Shown here: in pieces, positions 27,501 to 36,679 of the stretch
How positions within the stretch are numbered: position 1 is the stretch's first letter
How the letters are laid out: each line of letters begins with the position of its first letter
Assembly (NCBI GenBank): GCA_944470555.2
Contig: OX104134.1
Span: 10,581,248-10,645,247 of the forward strand
Source: Heterobilharzia americana
Taxonomy: Eukaryota; Platyhelminthes; Trematoda; Strigeidida; Schistosomatidae
Length of the DNA: 64,000 nucleotides
Reading direction: 5' to 3'
Made by a program: the position numbers and the translations under genes
Notes under the pieces: model-generated
Told to the model about the DNA's origin: nothing
Seen by the model: the letters and a program-made list of their open reading frames with translations, nothing else
The model's database searches: none

Positions 27501-27897
27501 TGATCCTGCAGGAGGAGATTGGTTCCCACTGCATGGAAGCGAGCCTTCGATGCTCTTCAAGCGGACATCATGATAGCCACTCCAAAACTCAGTGTGTTTG
27601 TGGTTGTCGTCTGGGTGACAATATCCGAGTGGACTATTGACTCTCCAGTTGACGGTTTGGAGAGTCCAGTTCCATTCCATCTGCTCTCTCAGATTCCTGG
27701 CACTTCTGTGCCATACCTTCTCATCTCTTCGGCAATCTGGATAGCCTTGGTAGCTTCGAACATTGTGCAGACATTCCATGATCCTATGCTTACTTTTGCT
27801 TTTATTGAGAGAGAGAAGACACATCGGTCAATCGGCTTCCCAAAGGCAGGCTTTCACCGACCGGCGTCATTTCGTCATCCCGATTCCGGTAAGAAAT
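24525..27897 (-). mobile_element. RTE-clade LINE (SR2-like), left-arm copy, decayed
   Basis: This is the inverted counterpart of 43,141-46,447 and carries the same broken endonuclease and RT segments on the minus strand: GVRQGC near 25,500 and FADDDD near 25,375. It differs from the right-arm copy chiefly in a 17-unit GCACT array (26,556-26,640) inside the former coding region, which creates spurious His-Cys-Thr-Ala-Leu repeat frames. It also has a 1-bp insertion near 26,514 and a few substitutions. The element is non-functional because of many stops and frameshifts. Confidence 0.85.
26556..26640. repeat. GCACT pentamer array, 17 units
   Basis: Seventeen uninterrupted GCACT units, preceded by a degenerate ACTGTACTGTA seed. 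The right-arm counterpart (44,401-44,420) has four. A shorter seed of about three units of the same pentamer lies elsewhere in the same LINE (near 25,030 and 45,935). Confidence 0.95.
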
Positions 27898-27939
27898 AAG
27901 TTTAAGTGAAAAACTTGGGCACTGTGGTAGAATGTAGTT

Positions 27940-28109
27940 CCATATTAGATTTGTTTATTTGATATAAAGCGCACAGTGATACAGCATTAATTAATTGATT
28001 ACGTTTCGAGCATAAATTATTGCTCATAATAATTTATGCTCGAAACGTAATCAATTAAATAATATTGTATCACTGTGCGCTTTATATCAAATAAACAAAT
28101 CTAATATGG
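27940..28109. repeat. 170-bp near-perfect palindrome (foldback element), left arm
   Basis: Two 82-nt arms match at 79 of 82 positions around a 6-nt loop (GCTCAT). The ends are CCATATTAGATTTGTTTATT and its inverse. It codes for nothing and would snap back in single strands. The same element lies at 42,929-43,098, next to the LINE 5' end. Diverged half-copies lie at 13,345, 18,066 and 33,728-34,303. Confidence 0.95.
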
Positions 28110-28896
28110 AAGAAATAAGTTTGTTTTAATTTTTTTAAATTACTCTGTGCTTTGAAGTTTCTTTAGCGGTTGTATTGATTTTAGGGTGTAGGGTTGCTAG
28201 CCGCATGCCAAACTTTCCCTGTTTATCCGGACTTAGGACCGGCTAGTAGCTAGGGAACAAGTAAACTAGGCGAAGTGAAAAAGAGGCTAATGTCCTAAAT
28301 TTACTAAGTGTTCTGTTACGCAGCTGAGAATGCATTTTCTTTCTTCCTTGTTGGCCAAGATGAGTGGTGTTAGCGAGCTCGTCGCATAAGCTGGCGACTG
28401 GTACGGTCAATGTACTCAGCTTCCCAGAAGCAAGTAAACTGAGCACATTTGAATCAGTAATGGGGACTTGAACTATGAATTACTGATGCATTAACTATTT
28501 CCAGATGTCTTACTTATTCTTACCCTTTTTCGGATCTCTTGTTTGTACTGCGCATACGATTTTGCGAGACTTATTAAATGGAGCTAGGTATCCCGTGTTT
28601 ACTAAACATAGGTTGGGATTCACCATAGACTGATATCAGTTTCAGAAACATTGGATACCAGGGAGTAATTGATGTCAGTCGATGATGAAATCCAGCTAAA
28701 AATCAATTGAAAAACCTTCAAAAACCTACAGATAGAATTTTTGAAACATAGTTGAAGATGCATTTCAGTTCTTCCTTTACCAGCTCGATTGAGTAGAGTT
28801 CGTTAATGGATTTCACAGACTGAAGTATTATATTGCTTATATGCTCGACTTCACAGGAGCAAGTAAACTAATGCACACACATAATACCGGAACCTA
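28110..28896 (-). repeat. Diverged repeat modules, left arm
   Basis: Two related units, about 28,321-28,450 and 28,755-28,885, share an ATGCATTT start and an AGAAGCAAGTAAACT / AGGAGCAAGTAAACT end. A third diverged copy sits in the spacer at 41,380-41,460. Read on the minus strand the first unit gives a 67-residue frame without recognisable domain (mirrored at 42,591-42,794). Possibly the untranslated end of the adjoining PLE. Confidence 0.5.
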
Positions 28897-29444
28897 ATCC
28901 TCCAGCTCTTCCTTCGTGTACTGAAAAATGAGTTTCTGATGGTAGAATGTGATTTTGCTCATGGTTCTTGACCGGCTTTTCCCAAGGAATTCTGCCACAT
29001 GTGTATCCTCGAATTGAAGATTTAATAGTTGATTCTAGGTAGTATCTATACTGTATTTGAATTTCTCGCAGCTGTTAATCCCTTAATCACGGGTATCCTC
29101 TGTGCGTATTTTTCGTATTTTTTAGGAGATTGAACTGATGCAATGTTTCTTCTTAGTTAAGGGACTACAACTTCGAAGATTAGTAATCAGTAGACTTTCA
29201 GTAAACAAATCTCTGGGCAAGGGTGTCACAGTAAGGAAGTGGAACTACGAGTTCTGTTCTGCTTCTGGAGTGAAGTTGGTATTGAGATAATCACTTCTGA
29301 AGGCTTTAACTAGATGCCTCAAGTTAGTGTTCTCATCAAAACAATAATGAAATCATCTCTGTATTTTGTGAATACAAAACCCACTGACTGCTGTCTACAA
29401 GTCATCTTTTTAAAGCTTGCCATGAAACAGTTAACAAAGAGGAG
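28897..29444 (-). pseudogene. Penelope-like RT fragment truncated at the repeat boundary
   Basis: This is the minus-strand counterpart of 41,593-42,140. It retains LLFVNCFMAS, the YRDDFII catalytic-type motif (29,352-29,363) and the RT tail, but loses PLE homology immediately beyond 29,444, where the right-arm copy continues into DGVMM. The copy carries several stops. Confidence 0.75.
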
Positions 29445-29549
29445 TCTTCTGTGCAAACGTGCATTGAAAGCAAATTGGTTGTGTCGTGTTGTATTACTGG
29501 TAGTTAGTGCTATAGAATTCTTTGAATAATCCAGCTATTGAACTCTCTT

Positions 29550-29757
29550 AGTTTGTGTCGTGGGCAGTCTTTGCAGTTTTCTGTGATCACAATCTCTTTC
29601 TCTGCCACGGTCATCGTATGTAGTTGGTTGCTGCTTCATACTGAAGTTAGTCCTGATGATGTCGTCCAGAAAAACGATAAAAGCTTCACGATTAAACAAC
29701 CTAGCTCAGAGAACACAATACAACCAAGACCATCTACCTGAGCCACAAATATTCTCC
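29550..29757 (+). mobile_element. 5'-truncated hairpin element, right end intact
   Basis: It shares GATGATGTCGTCCAGAAA, ACGATTAAACAACC and the long right terminal repeat (29,703-29,757) with the element at 1,398-1,539. A CTGATGA followed by a short potential stem and an A-rich stretch (29,653-29,684) resembles a hammerhead core, but weakly. The left terminal repeat is missing. The 67-codon frame through it has no recognised domain. Confidence 0.55.
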
Positions 29758-29849
29758 ACTAGTTGTTCACTTCACACGATTATATTTTTATTTTCCAATT
29801 ATTTGCTTTTTTTCCAAACTCTCTAATGTTGTGTTCTTGACGATCTTTG

Positions 29850-30970
29850 CAGTTAATATTTAAATTTATATTTGCCCTGTCTTTCTTTACCAATGGGTCC
29901 TTTGAGTTGCACGTGTTCTGTAGTGGTTTTAATGGTTTGTGTATCACATCAGTCTAGTGCAGTTGAGACAATCATTTGAGAGTTTCCGAAAATTCGTTGA
30001 TGAGGAGTAGAGTAATTTACGTGTTAATCTGATGTAGTTATGCTGTTGTCTTTTCTGTGGACAAATGTATTTCTATATAGTCGAGTGGACAATCATTATC
30101 TGTGAGTATTTTACATAGCTTATTTCCTTCCACTTTCCGTAGTACTTCAGCCATGCTATTGAACTTGACTCCTAAGAATACTGTTTGTACACAATATTTT
30201 TATGTGGTATGTGATGATTACTGTTGTAGTTGTAAATCTGATTTGTAGGTGTGTGTGTCTTTGTCGTATGCCTGAGTTCTCAGTGTCTTTCTGTACGGAT
30301 AAAGATATCTAACAAGAAAATCCTGTTGTTGATTCTCTTGTCCTTTATGAACTGATTCCTATAAATGTTTGCCTAACTAGTCCTAACATATTTTCTATTT
30401 CATTCCTTTTGAGAACTACGAACGGATTGTTGACGTGCTAAATTCAAATGTTTGGTTTACGGAAGAATAACTATGGGTTCCAGACGCTGCATTACTCCTA
30501 ACATTATTCATTGCATAGGTGACCCTTCTGTTTGTTCGTAAATCCCGCTACCAAAATGTAAGCATGTAAGCATAAATCGGTTAGTATTATTAGATTTGGA
30601 ACAGTGAGTTGCAAATAATGTGAAAGATATTAGTAGTTCTCCGGAAGGATATCCACTATCTCTTTGGCTAGATTTGGATCACTTTAAGTGAAGAGTGAAG
30701 TTACATCAAAGGATACTATCCTCTAATCATCGTTTGTCTTCAAATCCATTATATAGCTCATAAATTCAGTTGTCAAATTGTTTGAATGTTCGTTCCCGTT
30801 GACAAAGGGCGTGGGGTTTTGCTAACTCATTTGAGGGTGCACTAGGTAGGGAAACTATTCGTTGAAGTGAGAAATGTATCTTATATATCCTAGATTAACA
30901 TTGGGACTTCGAAAAGACTGGTGCGTTTTTCTTCATTTTCCATTGTTCTCCTTCTATGATTTAGTCATTT
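29850..30970 (-). pseudogene. Penelope-like element, RT palm to endonuclease linker, decayed
   Basis: On the minus strand, in successive frames, I read a palm motif A segment, IVSFDVTSLFT (about 30,687-30,720). A degenerate catalytic motif follows, with VNNPFVVLKRNEIEN (about 30,395-30,434) where the family has VDDTF. Nearer 29,900 a linker reads KPLKPLQNTCNSKDP before the endonuclease region. Both catalytic aspartates are replaced by asparagine and stops interrupt the frame, so it is dead. It lies in the spacer, oriented like the left-arm PLE fragment but from a different PLE lineage. Confidence 0.65.
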
Positions 30971-31482
30971 CATACAGAATCCGTCAGTATTCTTTGGAAC
31001 TGGTTCCCTAGTCTTTTAAATGAAGTTTAATAATGGCAATAGCTTTATTCTGAAAGATATTTCCAGAATACTGTACAGAGTTTTCAGCATGTCATATAGC
31101 ATCAGTTGCACAAAAATAGTGAATAAGTTTATATAATAGAATGAAATAAATATAAATTACGTATAAAAGATAAGAATATTTGTTCCATCTACAGCTTACT
31201 TGAAAATGTAGAGTTAACTTAGCAATTAGTTTCATAATGCACAGATAATAAATGAAATATAGTTGTGAAATCTTAACGAGGTAGAAAAATGAGTTTATGA
31301 TATTTCTCAGCTTCGTGGAATAAAACCTGCAGAAGTTGAATGTTCTTGAATGTTTAAATAGTAAGACATTGAGATTTTAGAAATATGTTTCATTTATAAG
31401 CCAATGCTTAATTTATTCAACTCAGATCAATTTTGATCCTGAAGTTTATAACATAAATAATAGCAAGCTGTGTTCTTCTTGA
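30971..31482. other. No recognisable feature
   Basis: AT-rich sequence between a PLE relic and the end of the CR1 LINE. No repeat or coding motif recognised. Confidence 0.5.
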
Positions 31483-32970
31483 TTAGTTTCGTTTCAAAAA
31501 CAAAAGTTGATTAGTCAGTTTATTTCTAGTACTTTCTTCGTCGCACAGGAGACAAGCTAAATACGGTATTGTAGAGATTTTATGTTGAGTAGTACGTTCA
31601 TGAAGTCTTATACACTTGCTCCTGGTCTTGTCTGACGACCAATACGCAGGGAGATACAAGTAAAGAGGATGCTGGTCATCTGATAAAATATCTCCTGCTA
31701 GCTGTTTATATGGGTTAAGATGTTTGTTCACAACAGTTTCAACTAGGAGGTTTAGAGGCACACAACTAGTTCTGCTGACAATTTTCAAATTTCTACGCAA
31801 TATAGCATGGTCTTTTGTCAGCAATTCACGAAAGAATAAAGGGGAACAATGGAGGAGAATATTCAACATGCAAGAGTTTATAAAACACAAGAGAAGGGGC
31901 TGAGTTATACAAGATATTCTCAGCTTCCTAATATATTGAAAGATTGGGGAGAACGTTTTTTAGATATGGTGGGACCAGGAAAGGTTCAAAGAAAAACACA
32001 CCGAGATAAATCACACTTATAACATTGTCTAGTACACAACTATCAATGTGACTGGAACCATGAGACCTAAGCAGTTTACATATGTCATGTTCGTGTCTGA
32101 AACTGAAGTTTATGGTTTGGCATTTTAAAGAATTAGACACAAGGCCATTCATGGAGGACTATCGTCTAACAGTTGGTAAGAAATAATTCAGTTGGGAACA
32201 ATCCATTGAAGAGAAGACAGATATGGAAACCACTAAGTCACTAGTACATTTGATGAAATCGATACTAGCTGAAAATGGAAAGTCATGAAGAAAGAAAGAG
32301 AAAAGGAGGGAAAGGGTGGCTCTTTGGGGAACACCAGTCACAGTGAGCAATGGGATGGAGTGCTTCCCTCTGTGAATAGTATATTGTTCCCTTTCAGAGA
32401 AACAGAAATACACCCAGCTGATTATCCGGGACAAAGTATGAGTCCCGTCTAGATTGTTCAGCAAAATGGGTCTTGAACCTGAATCAAATGCTGAAGTGTA
32501 TTTTTAAAAGGCAAATCTGGCATATTTTTGATTTCTGTCAAGATGATGAGCAATACTGTGATATAAGACAGTGGTAGCATCCAGTGTGCTTCTTCTGCTC
32601 TTATATGCAACCTAATTAGGGTCTCCGAAAGCCTTCAACGAGGGTTCGAGGACAAGTATTATCAGCTTCTCCAATATTTTCAAGAACGGAGAAGTAACTT
32701 CAATCGGATGGTATTTCGGATATGCACCTGAACGTCCTAACTTAGGTACGAGGACTGTCTTAATGTCTTTCCTGGTAGCTGAAACGGTGTTTTCTGAAAA
32801 CGATATATTAAATATGTTAGCTAATGGCTGTCATAAAATATCGGCACACCTCGCGAATACGAAGCTTAACATACTATCCTGACCTAAACTGTGTGAAAAG
32901 TTCAGGGATTTAAGGAATCCGAAAATATCATTTTCGGTGAATTTCGGACAACATTCTTAATTGGAAATGT
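31483..32970 (-). pseudogene. CR1-clade LINE (SR1-like) reverse transcriptase relic
   Basis: LINEs of this clade copy themselves by target-primed reverse transcription. On the minus strand one frame can be followed from about 32,950 to 32,160 with three stops. It contains a finger-type VLVPKLGRSGAYPKYHPIE segment, then SPFLKILEKL, then SRRSTLDATTVLYHSIA, then motif B as GVPQRATLSLLFSFF, then the catalytic position as KCTSDLVVS in place of YADD. The thumb and C-terminal region follow: ICKLLRSHGSS and VIYLGVFF at 31,928-32,152, then SDDQHPLYLYLP and ISTIPYLACLLCDEE at 31,483-31,890, ending at a normal stop. The order and spacing fit an RT to its C-terminus. No endonuclease part is visible upstream, so the copy is 5'-truncated as well as mutated. 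Confidence 0.8.
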
Positions 32971-33727
32971 GTGGAAAAAGTGGGACGGGATAGGTGGGTT
33001 GGTGTGTAGACGATTTTTTCAAAGAACAGATGTCAAGAAGTGATTCTTTACTTAGGTGTTTACTACTAGTAAAGACTTTGAAAGGTTTTCACATGCTGAA
33101 AGAGCCTTTGCATGACAAAGGTTTCTGGTTATATTGTAGACCCAGATGTTTAATTTCCAATCTAGTAAAAGCATTCAAATGACAAGTATCAGCATTACAG
33201 TTTGGTCCAAAAGTTGGTAAACACTTTTGTTGCTGGGTAATTGCTGTACATTTTTGAATTGGTGGGTTTTGTTCGTGACCACGATTTCCTTTCCTCTGTC
33301 AGATGGCAATATTGCAATTTTCTTGTAAGTCTTTAGCTACTTCAGTATGTTCTTTTTGTGAATAAAATGTGTATAAAATGGGAATTTAGATTTTGTCAAC
33401 TCTCACCAACCTTTTAATATTTTCAAGAATTTTATGTCACAAAACTTATTAATTTAACTAAAAATTTTTGTTAACTTCATATTTGTTCATAGTGATTTAT
33501 TCGTTTCAGATCATAAAATAAAACCCGTAAAAAAGACGAACTTATTTGATGGAATAATGTTACAGTATGAGAATGTTTCAGTACCACCTTCGTATGATTC
33601 ATTTTCCACACAAGATAAAAATTGTTGCTAACAGCAAAAATAACTGTCGCGCAGCATCAAGTTACTGTAATCAGAAGAAATTATGAGTTAATATAAGAAT
33701 AAAACCTGAGAACTGTAGTAGAATATG
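32971..33727. other. Probable upstream LINE remnant, then anonymous AT-rich DNA
   Basis: The first 250 bases may continue the CR1 relic upstream of the RT, but no motif is clear. The rest holds no recognisable feature. Confidence 0.4.
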
Positions 33728-34303
33728 ATCCCATTTTAGTTGATTTATTTGATACATCATAGCAGAAAAGTATTGTTTACTGAATTACTCTTTAATATAA
33801 TTTACTGTCCATAGTCATATCAAGATAACTACAAGACTTTGACATATCCTTCATATAGTCCTTATTCTCTTTAACTCTTTGTGATATGGGAAATAGGATT
33901 TTCCGTATACCCGGAACAGGTACTGAGTCATTCTTGTTACATGTATTATGTGTTGGTTCGTGAACTAAAGATTCAGTTTCTTCCTCCACCTTGCTATGTT
34001 AGTTCTGGAACTTTTCACCCCGTCCCATCGTATTATGTGATTATACGTAATTGCATGGATAGCTATAGTAGAGCTTCTTTATAAATTCCTTATATTACTA
34101 GGATCTTCCATCTTTGACCTATCTAGGCTTTTGTCCTCAGACAGCCTGGTTGACTTTGCTCGACTACTTTTACTTTTGACTTCGCAATCGTTGCAAGGGA
34201 TTCGGATTTATCTTGATATAACCATAGATAATAAATTATATCCAAAACGTAATCCAATCAGCAGTACCGTTACACTGTTTGATAAATATAATAAACCAAC
34301 TGA
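33728..34303. mobile_element. Long foldback element, diverged arms
   Basis: The left arm (about 33,728-33,837) begins CCATTTTAGTTGATTTATTTGATA. The right arm (about 34,205-34,303) ends GATAAATATAATAAACC. The arms are inverted copies of roughly 75-85 per cent identity by eye, so short frames on opposite strands both translate to YLD-T-D-KLY. A loop of about 365 bp separates them. The ends resemble the 170-bp palindromes in the large arms. The loop has no recognised coding content. Confidence 0.65.
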
Positions 34304-34539
34304 AACGAAATTAAGAGTTACCTTGTCATTTTTATGTCTAAAGAATTACCTTTTAAATGGAAACCGGAAGGGTTTTCATCATCATAGTGCATTCTGTGCG
34401 GGTAAATAGTAATTGGTTTTAGCCTGTTCTTTGGTTCACTGCATTAAAAAGTGCTCTTAACTTCAGCAAAGCCTCATAATATGTAGTGATAATAGCTAAA
34501 TATGTTGCCATTAGGTTGTAGTCCACTTGATGACTAGTA

Positions 34540-34690
34540 GCAGAATCCAGAATGTGCGTTTTCACCCGCTTTGGGCTCGTCATTTGGATGTAACTGCACC
34601 CCAGTGGGTGATGATGTTCCCATTGAGACACTAACTCAGTGCACATAGTTTTAATATGCCATGTCATTATCCACTAGGCCAATGGGGTAC
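34540..34690 (-). mobile_element. SM-alpha-like SINE with preserved hammerhead-type core
   Basis: Read on the minus strand, the head has ATTGGCCTAGTGGATAA, an A-box-like sequence of the tRNA-derived SM-alpha type. Then come AATGGGAACATC and CCCACTGG blocks, then ACATCCAAATGACGAGCC. The hammerhead-type core is TGACGAG (34,576-34,582 on the plus strand), a short stem CCC-AAAGC-GGG, then GAAAAC (34,558-34,563), followed by a CTGGATTCTGCTACTAGTCATC tail. Relative to the family core CTGATGAG...GAAA, the first base of the CTGA block is changed to A, so activity is doubtful. SM-alpha SINEs of schistosomes are known to encode self-cleaving hammerhead RNAs. Confidence 0.75.
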
Positions 34691-36328
34691 GGTAGTCACC
34701 TCTTATACTGATACTTGTAATATCCCTTTCCTATACACGGTCGAGTTACTCGATCTCTGTTGACATTTTCACTTTACTCGTCAAGAGTTTGAAGCAATTA
34801 AGAAGTAATTCGTAACATTGCTCCAAGTTATTGTGTGAAAAGAGTCAGCTCTGTCACACATATTTCTGATTAACAGATGACATTCTTTTAGGTACTTTGA
34901 ATTCGATGGAACTCGATCCCTTAAGATACATTCATGTGTTTGCTCGATACACTTCCGATGTGGAATTATGTTTTACTCAAAATGCTTACAGTTGCAATAA
35001 GCGTCTAAATATATCTAAGTGCTATGAACAGCTGCAAAGTTTAAGTAGACTAAGTGGCAAACTTTTCAAGATCAAATGATTAGTATTTGTGGGAATTCTT
35101 TCAACTCATTGGTAGATCGTCTGAGGTAGTCAGCATGAAGCACTGGGTGTAGCTTCATGTTTGTTGACACTCACAAACAAGGGATATCTTCAAACATGAG
35201 GATAGTGCTCTCTCTCTCTCTCCATGATATGACTAATGAAGCTCGATTGACACTCAGAACCAGAAGACATGGAATTTTCCACTTTACAGTGATGAACCAA
35301 TAGAATATGTCCTTGACTAGGGCATTAAGTGACGTTAGTCCAAATCTCTGGGGAGGAATTAGTTCCATTAAGGCTATAAACATGCCTTGCTGACAAGCAC
35401 CAACAAATACGAAAACCAGGTCATGGGGCTTCCTGTTAACTTTCTCTATCTACGTAACACCAATCAATGTGCATCTCAATGGTGAACCTAGGTTACGACA
35501 TCAAAGAATGATCAGTAGAATTTGGTAAGCACTTCGGAGAAGTTCACATGAAATCGGTTACTTTTTGGTAATAAGTCAATATATTTTCGATTGGACACCA
35601 AACTAAATGTCTTTAACGTTTTACTTTTGTGCAGTCGAAATTGTAGAATATTCAAAATAGGACAAATGAATTTTTAGACTTCACTATCTTCAACTTTATC
35701 TGGTATATGCCGGAAATCAATTAACAGGATAAATGATATCAGTGAATAAAAATAATGAACATACCCACGAATGGAATAGTTTCAAACCCTAAACACCAAC
35801 AGTCTTATTTGTATACTAGACCGACTTAGAGTATGTTTTTATCAACTATTCTGAAATTACTGATCTAGTTATCTCTTCACTTGTAGTTTCTGCAAAAAGC
35901 GAATGTAAGAACAAAATAATGTCAACGTAAAATGTTCAAGCATGACAAAACTTTGCCTAAAATATCGTAGACAGTGCTGATATAAAATAATTTGCAATTA
36001 ATCGACATTTTATGAAAATTGACTATGAATTAATACATTAAGAGAGTTAAATAGGCTATCAGTAGACTACACATTTATCATTCTGCAATACAAAGTTTGT
36101 GACTTAACTAATTTGTCATGAATTATTTAGGTTAGCAACAAAGATATCACAATTCGCCTTTTTAGTTCAGCCAACCATATTTGATGAACTCAGTCATTGG
36201 ATTACTAACATCAACAAATCATTATATTTAGCGGGGTATAAACTATTTCAGTGTGAACTTGCAGCTTACTAATTACCCTAACACCGATTTGTATTATCAA
36301 TTAAAAAATATCAAAACAAGTAATTTTC
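34691..36328. other. AT-rich stretch with short unidentified ORFs
   Basis: It contains a short (CT)n run near 35,208-35,222 and a minus-strand 70-codon frame at 35,171-35,383 without recognised domain. No retroelement motif was recognised. Confidence 0.45.
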
Positions 36329-36393
36329 ATTGGCTGATTACCTTCCAATTTGTATATTAATGTAGGTCATAAAAAGCTTATCATTTTGTTTAG
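36329..36393 (+). promoter_or_regulatory. Promoter-like motifs and 3' splice-site-like sequence before the secreted ORF
   Basis: An inverted CCAAT (ATTGG, 36,329-36,333), a CCAAT (36,345-36,349) and a TATATTAA (36,353-36,360) precede the ATG at 36,405. A pyrimidine-rich TCATTTTGTTTAG ends at 36,393, 11 nt before the ATG, and resembles a cis- or spliced-leader 3' splice site. In AT-rich DNA such motifs arise by chance, so this is support by combination only. Confidence 0.3.
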
Positions 36394-36404
36394 TTTTGAA
36401 AACT

Positions 36405-36641
36405 ATGACAAAGGTAATATTTCTACTTCTGCTCCTATGTTTGTTGAATGTTTCCGTCTACTGTCGCTACCACAACTATCAAAGCAGAACTACAAAGAAA
36501 CCTCTACTGAAAGATTTAGCCAAGGATGCTAAGCCAACAAAACCAAAAAACTGTGGTCCACTTTGTCAATACTATTATGACTTCCAGAGGAGCGGACAAG
36601 GTGGTAAAGTGTATGTCCAAGGAGGTATAAAAAGAAGGTAA
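36405..36641 (+). CDS. Small secreted protein, 78 residues, unidentified
   Basis: The ATG start has an A at -3. Residues 1-20 (MTKVIFLLLLLCLLNVSVYC) form a typical signal peptide, with cleavage likely after Cys20. The mature part of about 58 residues is basic (RTTKK, KDAKPTKPKN). It has two close cysteines in CGPLC (residues 50-54), a tyrosine-rich YYYDF, a glycine-rich segment and a KRR end. Secretion is inferred from the leader; the function is unknown. A TTTAG acceptor-like site lies 11 nt upstream and an AATAAA lies 33 nt past the stop. A single-exon gene, or the last exon of a spliced or trans-spliced gene, both fit. A donor-like AAG|GTAATA overlaps the stop, so it could instead be a first exon. 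The frame also opens upstream to a TTG at 36,396, which I did not use. It resembles the leader exon of small secreted parasite families, but I cannot name one. Confidence 0.5.
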   Translation: MTKVIFLLLLLCLLNVSVYCRYHNYQSRTTKKPLLKDLAKDAKPTKPKNCGPLCQYYYDFQRSGQGGKVYVQGGIKRR

Positions 36642-36673
36642 TATCATATCATTTTTATAGATTGTTTGATCAA

Positions 36674-36679
36674 AATAAA
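36674..36679 (+). terminator. Polyadenylation signal AATAAA
   Basis: A canonical AATAAA lies 33 nt after the secreted-protein stop codon, followed by a T-rich GTTTTGT stretch about 10 nt downstream. The arrangement is that of a eukaryotic mRNA 3' end. Confidence 0.45.

Larger units (their letters stand above)
23494..29444. repeat. Left arm of large inverted repeat (5,951 bp)
   Basis: The arm is the reverse complement of 41,593-47,478. Paired coordinates sum to 70,972 outside the GCACT array, to 71,038 from the array to the palindrome, and to 71,037 inside a later homopolymer. The two registers differ by 13 pentamers plus two 1-bp indels. I noticed only a few substitutions, for example near 23,755, 25,869, 25,882 and 26,048. 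The arm carries, from outside in, a SINE, an RTE LINE, a palindrome, a repeat module and a PLE fragment. At the inner end the PLE homology stops abruptly at 29,444, whereas the right arm continues in frame. Confidence 0.97.
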
